Shown piece after piece: positions 57,226 through 64,000 of a DNA stretch of 64,000 nt. This DNA is from Ilyonectria destructans (Eukaryota; Ascomycota; Sordariomycetes; Hypocreales; Nectriaceae). The position numbers and the translations under genes are program-made. Every line of letters starts with the position of its first letter. The first letter of the stretch is position 1. The notes beneath the pieces were generated by a model. That model was not told the DNA's origin. It searched no databases and worked only from the letters and a program-made list of their open reading frames with translations. The stretch lies in contig JAHEWK010000031.1 in the NCBI GenBank assembly GCA_020740775.1, positions 186,001-250,000 of the forward strand, in the 5' to 3' direction.

Positions 57226-58889
57226 CAGCCGCCATAAACACGCAATGCTTCTGTTGGATAGCTTGTATGACCACTTGATGGCCTTGAACATGTGCGTGTA
57301 TTGTGTATCTGTTGTCTGTAGCTCCCGCCCCTAAAGGTCAGTAGAATCTCCACCCACCGACGTAAGGAATCACGCCGAAGGTTGCGAGGAAAAGACTCCA
57401 GAAGTAAAGATCCCTGCGGCGTTTGAAGGTGGTAGAGATAAGGGAGAGTGGTTCTCAGCTGTTGCATATTGCTAGAGTTGAGCAGGTCTGAGACAGCATT
57501 AATTGTGCGAAACCCTACCACAACTTTGGGTGAGAGAATTATAGTGACCATAACGCCTTTTGCGCCATCGCTCTTCTCCGCACTTCTGCTGAGCGAGTCG
57601 AAACGGACGGCAAGAGACATGTTCCCGCTGGCAATCTTTTGCCAACTCCAGAGACGAGAGCAGTCAAGCCAGGAGCTGCGAAGTTGAAGAGACCGCGATG
57701 AAGAATGGAAGATCAATAGGGAGGATGGAGCTCTATCCGCTTTTCGGTGGACGTGGGGACAGACCAAAGGGCGGTTTTTGTGGCCCCCTGAACCACGTCC
57801 CTTGTTCGTCTGAGCTACAAGTGGACCAGTGGTAAGGGTCTAGAACTGGGGGAAAGAATCCGGAGAACGCGGGATGAGGGGTGAGGGAAGGGGAGAATCA
57901 TTGACCCGGTCGTCATTACAGGTAATGACATGCTCAGGCGTAACCTTTGTCATCTGAACCTAACCCCACCAGATGATAGGCAAAAATCTTGATGCGTCAG
58001 GCCAGTCGGGCGCCAACAACGACATCCTGACATGCCCTCCACGAGCTCCCGCTGGGACGCCGATTGAATGAAGCTGAAGGATGGCGGTGAGTATACATTC
58101 CTACGTACTCACTCGCCACTGCCCACCCAAGTTTAAACCTTGTCTTCAAATGAGCAACGAGCTCTACAAGGGGGGCCGCCTATTGGAGGATACTTTAAAC
58201 CCTGCTTTAGATCATGATCCAAATCGGAAGTCACAATCCGAGTGGCTTCTGCATGAGAGACGGCCTGTCTGAGTGTGTCAACAGGATCACCGATAGAAAG
58301 GCGCAGTCGCCCTTTCGGCCCAGCCGCCTAACCTTGAAACTCCAACGCCTCCGAAAGCTGGAAACCATCTCTTCGGATATCATGGCGTCAACTTAGACGA
58401 AATCGACTTCTCTACACCAGCTTGTCGAAGCCCACTAACATAAATCTTACGTCTTCCGCATCGACTTCGACGCGGGAGGTTTGTTGATTTCGTGTGTCTC
58501 TCGGCTCGACTCGGGTGTTATTGATGCACGAGGCCCTGCCCTCCCTCCGAGAAGCGGTGATGGTTTCGCCAGGGAAGATTTCTCGTACTAGCGGGCGAAT
58601 GATGTTCGATACAGGGGCCGCGACACCCGGGGCAAAGACGCCTCTTGTTGCCTTTTGCAACAAGGCTTTTATCAGATATCTTCTCCTAATATCATGCTTA
58701 TCAAATCGCCGATTGTTCCTACTTGTCTTCTTTTATTTTGCAGCACAGAAAGGTAGCATGAAATTGCAGTCTCGTTCCTTGTATATACTTCATCTAGGGA
58801 CTGGATCAAGTCGAGGGGACCAAGCCCCATAAGTAACACACAGCCTGACGGTGACTATGACACAGGGCACAAGACAGAATTGTGACAGT
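57226..58889. other. Intergenic between convergent Gfo/Idh and MFS genes
   Basis: Several ORFs up to 112 codons are open here without motifs or codon signal. Nothing could be supported. Confidence 0.45.
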
Positions 58890-60392
58890 CTAGATCCTCT
58901 CCCCACTGTCAGCGACATGCATGACCTCTAGATCCTTTTCGTTTCCCTCCTCTCGAGCCGCAACCCCGTGTAAAGTAACATGCTTCTCAAACAGTTCGTC
59001 AATTTCCTCCAAAGTCAACTTCGCAGTTTCCACATAGAAAACCTTGACGATAACGACGAAAACCGCGTTCAGTACTGCATAAACCAAATAGTACTTCCAC
59101 CCAATATTGCTGATGCCAACCGGGGTTACCAAAACCACGACATAGTTGCAGATCCAATTCGTGGCTGTTGCAACTCCGGCTCCAGCTATGCGCATCCGCT
59201 GGGTGTTGACCTCAGCTGGGTACAGCCAGGGCACAGCAATCCAGGAAAGGCCAAAGGTAGTGTAGTACCCAAAGATGAATGCAACAGCAACAGGTTGCCA
59301 CTGTTTGGTGTTGATACCCAGGCCAGCTGACACCAGGGCAAAGCAGAGCGCCTGTGCTGCCGCACCCCAAAGCATCATCTTCTTTCTTCCAAAGGACTCG
59401 ATGTAGAGGGCTCCAACGCAAGTCGAAATCATAAGATTCATGGCGTTACAGGCGCCTAGGATGAGAGAGAGGTTTCGACCAACACCGAGCGATGCGAACA
59501 CCACGGGCAAATAGTAGTTAACGACATTGATGCCTCCGAATTGTTGCATGAATTGGGTGCCGGCACCAAGAAACATGCGGCGAGTCGTCTGAAGGCTGTC
59601 ATTGCTGAAAAGCGACTTAAACTCGAACTTTGGTGCCTCTGCCTCATGTCGAAGATTCTTCAGAATCAGATCATACATCTCCTTGGTGCGTTCTTCCGGC
59701 CTGTTAGGTCCGCCTAGTCTCTTCAAGACCACGTAAGCCTCCTCGTTACGCCCTTTCATGGCAAGCCATCGTGGCGAGTCAGGGAGCGAAGGCAGGAACA
59801 GTACAGTCAGACCAGCGAAGAAGCACTGGAATGCCAGGGGAAATCTCCACGAGACGGGGTTGGTTGCGATGAACGACATGCCATAGTTGATCCATTGAGC
59901 CATGACGTTGCCAACTTGGTTGAGACCCAGTTGGAGGACCATAAACCGTCCACGGTGACGGGCTTCGGCAGTTTCCGACTGCCATACAGGGATTGCAGCG
60001 GTATTCATCCCATTCCCAAGACCAGCAATGAATCGTCCAATAATCATGACAGGAACGTGGTAGGCGGCAGTCTGCATGATGGCCCCCACAACCAAAATGG
60101 CACATCCATAGGCAATGGTCCGCTTGCAGCCAACTCGGTCACCCCACCACATAGCGAAGATCGCTCCAAAGAAGCAGCCAAGGTCGTAAGTGGCCGTGAT
60201 CTGGCCCTGGAGTGTTGGATCAGGATCGTCGAATGTCTTGATGAAATCAGCGTTGCCAAGCAGGGCACCAAACACGCCTTGATCATAGCCAAAGAGCGCG
60301 AACCCGGCCCCTGAGGCGAAGGTGATCATCCCCATGAGGGCGGTGCCTTCGAGGTTGTTGAGCAACATTTTTTTTATCGCTGTCTGAGGCAA
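58890..60392 (-). CDS. MFS sugar transporter (500 aa)
   Basis: This intact intronless gene has twelve hydrophobic segments. Signature blocks are GYDQGVFGALL in the first membrane segment, WWGDRVGCKRT, GRFIAGLGNGMNTAAIPVWQSETA, LPDSPRWLAMKGR, the QQFGGINVVNYYLP block and WLYPAEVNTQRMR. These are the fungal sugar porter marks. It sits in the plasma membrane and probably imports a mono- or disaccharide or polyol by proton symport. It stands at the edge of the sugar-redox gene run. An internal in-frame ATG at residue 9 is an alternative start. Its promoter side holds the GAGATGAGATGG microsatellite. Confidence 0.93.
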   Translation of the reverse strand: MPQTAIKKMLLNNLEGTALMGMITFASGAGFALFGYDQGVFGALLGNADFIKTFDDPDPTLQGQITATYDLGCFFGAIFAMWWGDRVGCKRTIAYGCAILVVGAIMQTAAYHVPVMIIGRFIAGLGNGMNTAAIPVWQSETAEARHRGRFMVLQLGLNQVGNVMAQWINYGMSFIATNPVSWRFPLAFQCFFAGLTVLFLPSLPDSPRWLAMKGRNEEAYVVLKRLGGPNRPEERTKEMYDLILKNLRHEAEAPKFEFKSLFSNDSLQTTRRMFLGAGTQFMQQFGGINVVNYYLPVVFASLGVGRNLSLILGACNAMNLMISTCVGALYIESFGRKKMMLWGAAAQALCFALVSAGLGINTKQWQPVAVAFIFGYYTTFGLSWIAVPWLYPAEVNTQRMRIAGAGVATATNWICNYVVVLVTPVGISNIGWKYYLVYAVLNAVFVVIVKVFYVETAKLTLEEIDELFEKHVTLHGVAAREEGNEKDLEVMHVADSGERI

Positions 60393-60400
60393 GGGTATTA

Positions 60401-60467
60401 AAGAGATGAGATGGATAGAGATGAGATGGAGAGATGAGATGGAGAGAGATGAGATGGAGAGAGATGG
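60401..60467. repeat. GAGATGAGATGGA microsatellite in transporter promoter
   Basis: Purine-only GAGAT/GAGATGG units repeat over 67 bp just upstream of the transporter start. On the coding strand this is a CT-rich tract. Confidence 0.85.
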
Positions 60468-61177
60468 TAGGAAAAAGCAAAGACGAGAAGATGCCCTGAA
60501 ACAGAGAGGTTCTGTGCATATAATATTATTTTTTCATCTCCTAATATGAACCCTTCTAGACTCTCCGCTCATAACGGAAACTAGAATCCGAAATTCCCCC
60601 TCAAAATCCAGGGTTCCGAGATTAAGGTTCAAGCCCCAGGTTGGGGAAATCCGGGGCAGAACAGGGATACTGCAGAAAAAGCTGCCGCAGGAATTCATGG
60701 AAGAAATTAAATACGGGGTAAAAAACACGCTCGGCAGATTCGGATGCAAAGTTAGCTCATTTAGCCAGAGAGGAACTGTCGGGAGTTGGCATCCGGAGTC
60801 CGCCCAGCCACACGGAGGATCATGACTCGTGCATGAAGACACCTAGTCAACAGCATTGACACCCCATCTGAATCGGCATCTCCGGAAAATTTGTCTTGCC
60901 AACGAGAAGAATCAGGTTTCTAGTGTCTGACGAGCTGGCGACGCAGTGACGCCCTTCTGTTCACGCACCGCGTGGGTATGACTCAACAGCTGAGTAAGTG
61001 GCGTGAATGGATAGCGACAGTAAGTGACCACTGATATCTACTTACACTATGGTATGTAGTTTTACCTTCTCAGTTTATTACCTAACAATAGTATCTGGAA
61101 TCTCTAGGTTAGTGCAATCTCCCAGATTATCTGATATAGAAACTTAAGCTTCAGCACCCTCAGTTGTATAAGGCCAT
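60468..61177. other. Intergenic upstream of the sugar transporter
   Basis: No gene recognised. Confidence 0.45.
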
Positions 61178-61247
61178 CCTTACCTGCACCGGGTCCGGTG
61201 CATCTAAGGCCACGTGACCCCGTGCACCGGGCCCGGTGCACGTAAGG
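61178..61247. repeat. 70-bp fold-back with nested palindromes
   Basis: CCTTACCTGCACCGGG (61178-61193) is inverted at 61232-61247 with 15 of 16 matches. Nested within are TGCACCGG-GT-CCGGTGCA at 61185-61202 and a perfect palindrome CGTGCACCGGG/CCCGGTGCACG at 61221-61242. CACGTG stands in the centre. It may be a very short MITE-like or regulatory element. Confidence 0.8.
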
Positions 61248-61620
61248 ATCCGATATGTAAGCTCGATCTCGAGCGCCTTGAGATATTGTCAAGAGGTCAA
61301 AGATGTGCGTATTGTGATGACTATCACTAGCTAGCTAGGCGAGGGAATTAGAGCCTGCATGAGGTCCCAGCTGCTTGAGGCCACAGCCGCCGTAGGTGAC
61401 CGTGGGCTTCCTTCAACAGATGTCTCTCTTCTATCTACGGAAACAGCATTCATTCACGCAATTGAGGCACCACAATGATGTGATGTACATACAGCGCTTC
61501 AATGTACAATATATCATCTATTGCCAATGTACCAGTCTGCCCGAGGCCGTAAATCACACATAATACCTGGTGACAACATCACAGCTATCGTGATGTAAGT
61601 GAATCATTTCAACGCAGGCA

Positions 61621-61630
61621 ATATATAAAG
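61621..61630 (+). promoter_or_regulatory. TATA box of the 209-residue ORF
   Basis: ATATATAAAG lies 58-67 bp upstream of the ATG at 61688. Confidence 0.6.
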
Positions 61631-61687
61631 CAGGGCTTTCCCTTCTAGAATAAGCTCTCTCTTACTACATCAAGCACCATTGAAAAG

Positions 61688-62317
61688 ATGTACAACCGCA
61701 ACCAAAGCCAGCGTCAGAACGCTCCAGACATCCCCATCTGGGTGGATAACACAGCAACACCAGCAGGGCCTTTCCCAATAAACAACAACAACCAGTTTAT
61801 CCTACGGCCTATTGCCAATAATCAACAAGAGCAGTTACCGGCCTTCCTCCCTCATACATCAACAGCTCCCTTCCCTGTTGAGTTTTGGAGGTCTGCTACG
61901 ACCTTGCCAACAGACCCAACCTCTCCTACTGTGCTCTATGCAGACCCCCAGGCACTTGCAAGAGCTCAAGCTACTCGATACCCTCCCCAAGGGCTGCCTG
62001 TTATTACAGAGGCACTGCCATTTGGACATCAGGTCAGGGGAGAGTGGCATATTGGGTATCTTAATAATGTTGTTTATGACCGGCAGCATCGTATTCATCC
62101 TGATGTAATTCCTATGTGGACTCAAAATCGCTTGCAGACTCTTGATGACACATATCGCAATATGATCATTACAGTCCCAGGTACTGTATGGCCAACAGCT
62201 GCTGTGGGGATGACCTCGAACTTATCAACTCTCCGGGCAATAGAGGGATCAGGGATTCATATTTGGAACGTTGATCCAAATGGATATGTTCAGTGGATGT
62301 GGCAGGGAACCCAGTAA
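61688..62317 (+). CDS. Unrecognised 209-aa protein, convergent with MULE transposase
   Basis: This is an uninterrupted ORF of normal codon use. The N-terminal third is rich in Asn, Gln and Pro (NNNNQFILRPIANNQQEQ). A more structured part follows (GHQVRGEWHIGYLNNVVYDRQHRIHPDVIP) with several Trp and ends YVQWMWQGTQ. No signal peptide, membrane segment or known motif was seen, and I do not recognise the family. It has a TATA box upstream and AATAAA downstream, and its stop is 223 bp from the stop of the MULE transposase on the other strand. It may be an accessory gene of that element or a host gene. Confidence 0.62.
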   Translation: MYNRNQSQRQNAPDIPIWVDNTATPAGPFPINNNNQFILRPIANNQQEQLPAFLPHTSTAPFPVEFWRSATTLPTDPTSPTVLYADPQALARAQATRYPPQGLPVITEALPFGHQVRGEWHIGYLNNVVYDRQHRIHPDVIPMWTQNRLQTLDDTYRNMIITVPGTVWPTAAVGMTSNLSTLRAIEGSGIHIWNVDPNGYVQWMWQGTQ

Positions 62318-62333
62318 TATCATTGAATAGTTC

Positions 62334-62339
62334 AATAAA
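62334..62339 (+). terminator. Polyadenylation signal AATAAA
   Basis: AATAAA stands 17 bp after the stop codon of the 209-residue ORF. Confidence 0.6.
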
Positions 62340-62540
62340 TCTACTGTCATCATATTATTTTTACAATATCTCTAGTTGTTTTGTAGGTAGCTACCAAGCC
62401 TGCTTAACCCTGCATTGAAACTCGGCCACAGCTCTATCAAATTAAGCCATTGGATCACCATACCTATACTCGGAGATTCTCCTTTTCTTTCTCTTTCAAA
62501 TGATATATACCAATTGTATTTCCTGTTACTATTCCAACTA

Positions 62541-64000
62541 TCAGCAGGGGGGATTCTCATCGCCATACAATCTCTCCTGTACCTGAAGATCTCTCTCAGC
62601 TGCATCCCAAATATCTCGCATGCCTCGCCGCCCTGAGAATGGCTGCTCTGCCATCTCTATCCCTACATCTCGTTCAACCCTCTCATTCTCAGCTTTATCC
62701 CAATCAAGATAACTCATCATCTCCTCCTTGGTCCAGTCTCTAATGCTATTTCCCACCCTGCAACGACTCCCCATTTGCTTGAAGTTAAGGCACCAGTCAT
62801 ATTCTGCTTTGCTGTAACGTAGAGGCAGCCCCATGGCCTTCCGGTACTGTTGATTGGTCTTGTAGGCTCCACGATGCAATGTAGTAAACCAGGCCTCTCG
62901 TGCTTCTTTGTATCGTTGGAAGATAGCACAGGGGTCATCAGCTCGTAATGCAGGCACTGCTGATGCATTTGCTGTCATGACAGTTGCTGGTCTAGCTACT
63001 GAAGAGGGTATCGTATGAGTTGTCGTATGCATTGTTGTATGTGTTGTTGTATAGGCTACAGTCTCAGATATTGTAGAGGATCCTGCTGGGGATGATGGGG
63101 ATAGTGAGCGGGTTACAGAGCGAGAAGATGTGTGTGTTGTTGTATGCGTTATCGTAGTGGTCTGGGTGGGAGCTTGCAATAGATGTTCATAGCGTAAGGG
63201 GCATACTTTAGACCTCATTGTGTGGCCTTTCTCATGACATCTCGAACATGTTGGCAGAGCTTTTGGTTGTAATGCCTTCTCAACAAGTTCAAATGCACAG
63301 GGCTCACGTTGTGTACTTGTTGGTGGCAGTGTTGATCTAGCTGCTAGACGATCAAACTGCTGATGAGGCTCAATAATAAGCTGGGGGGTTCCTGTGCGTT
63401 GGAGATACCAATGTGAATGAAAGTGATGTAGTTGAAGGGGCTCATTTTGCATCAGTAAATGATGAAGTGTATGTGCACAAGGCAGACCGAGAGTCTTAGT
63501 GAAGACCTCAGTGCATGCAGGATATTCTTTTAATAGTCGTTCCCGTTGAGTATCAACCTTGTGTAGGGCTTGATGTGAGATCCAACCATGTATGTTGCCG
63601 TACAATACACCGGATAGTCGAAGAGGTGTAGTGATATGCTGTCTGGATTGATTTGCCTCAACTTCAGCAAGCTGATTTGATATCACAAGCTTGATAATCC
63701 TCCAGGCCCCAAAGAGGTCCGCTTGTGAGTTTTTCAAGTGAGACTTGACAAGCTGATGAATGCCCTCGCCTCGGGATGTGACATATTGCTCAAAGTGAAG
63801 ATATTGATTAACCCACGCCTTGACAAACCTCTGTTTGTAGAGATCTAGCCAGGTATCCATGATGTAACCCACTTCGTTGATGTGCTCAGAGATATAACGC
63901 TCCTTGAACCTCTCAAGTCTCTCATCGTAGATGTCTTCTGTTGGTGAGGCCACAATTTCATGCCAAAAGCCATAGAATTCCTTCCACTCTTCATCTCCTT
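62541..64000 (-). CDS. Mutator-like (MULE) transposase, C-terminal part, cut by window edge
   Basis: The minus-strand frame is open from the right edge of the window (EEWKEFYGFWHEIVASPTED) to a stop at 62541, at least 486 codons. WVNQYLHFEQYVTSRGEGIHQLVKSHL is the end of the MULE transposase core. CTEVFTKTLGLPCAHTLHHLL is a SWIM-type zinc site. CSRCHEKGHTMRSKVC is a CCHC-like knuckle. Between and after them lie Thr/Ser-rich repeats (TTHTTTHT-type) that look like a linker. No stop or frameshift is seen in the visible part. The catalytic DDE residues would lie beyond the window. Fungal Hop-type elements share this arrangement. Confidence 0.88.
   Translation of the reverse strand, partial: GDEEWKEFYGFWHEIVASPTEDIYDERLERFKERYISEHINEVGYIMDTWLDLYKQRFVKAWVNQYLHFEQYVTSRGEGIHQLVKSHLKNSQADLFGAWRIIKLVISNQLAEVEANQSRQHITTPLRLSGVLYGNIHGWISHQALHKVDTQRERLLKEYPACTEVFTKTLGLPCAHTLHHLLMQNEPLQLHHFHSHWYLQRTGTPQLIIEPHQQFDRLAARSTLPPTSTQREPCAFELVEKALQPKALPTCSRCHEKGHTMRSKVCPLRYEHLLQAPTQTTTITHTTTHTSSRSVTRSLSPSSPAGSSTISETVAYTTTHTTMHTTTHTIPSSVARPATVMTANASAVPALRADDPCAIFQRYKEAREAWFTTLHRGAYKTNQQYRKAMGLPLRYSKAEYDWCLNFKQMGSRCRVGNSIRDWTKEEMMSYLDWDKAENERVERDVGIEMAEQPFSGRRGMRDIWDAAERDLQVQERLYGDENPPC

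Noticed and set aside
57045..57767. Minus-strand ORF of 240 codons
   Set aside because: It overlaps the intact Gfo/Idh gene antisense and has no motifs or codon signal.

Overview
The window is nuclear DNA of a filamentous ascomycete. Genes are split by short GT-AG introns (about 45-130 nt). There are Zn2Cys6 transcription factors, a group III HAMP-repeat histidine kinase of the Nik1/Os-1 type, and many fungal transposon families. I cannot place it to genus from sequence alone. No rRNA, tRNA or CRISPR array was seen.

Left part (1-32.3 kb): transposon-rich. Two near-identical 2,977-bp hAT elements face each other at 526-3502 and 4317-7293 around an 814-bp spacer. Their flanks show that the spacer was inverted and that a short coiled-coil (SCOC-like) gene was cut into two pieces now on opposite strands. 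Then come a SnoaL-like gene whose start lies 28 bp from a transposon end, a 2.77-kb element with CAAG-rich inverted ends and an exact 8-bp target duplication carrying a helicase fragment, an enoyl-reductase-like MDR gene, a damaged Zn2Cys6 factor, an amino-acid permease pseudogene, two tandem LINE 3' ends, an intact intron-containing Tc1/mariner element, a 299-bp MITE, the Nik1 kinase (23511-27589), an aldehyde dehydrogenase relic and a decayed 3-kb hAT.

Middle and right (32.7-60.4 kb): a run of carbohydrate and redox metabolism genes. These are a transketolase/dihydroxyacetone-synthase-like enzyme, an aldo-keto reductase, a Gfo/Idh/MocA relic, transcription factor TF1, a polyol dehydrogenase pseudogene, a frameshifted Baeyer-Villiger monooxygenase, transcription factor TF2 (damaged), an intact polyol dehydrogenase, a PRISE-type reductase, an SDR resembling fungal L-rhamnose dehydrogenase, an intact Gfo/Idh/MocA oxidoreductase and an MFS sugar transporter. 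TF1/dehydrogenase-pseudogene and TF2/dehydrogenase are two copies of one convergent pair with conserved exon sizes. The copies have decayed in opposite members, leaving one intact regulator and one intact enzyme. I infer a sugar or polyol catabolic cluster; the substrate is not shown by the sequence.

Right end (61-64 kb): a palindromic 70-bp repeat and a Mutator-like (MULE) transposase that runs off the window, facing an unrecognised 209-residue ORF with its own TATA box and polyadenylation signal. This convergent arrangement recalls maize MuDR.

The window may therefore hold two things worth describing: the split-gene inversion with reciprocal TF/dehydrogenase decay, and the two-gene MULE.
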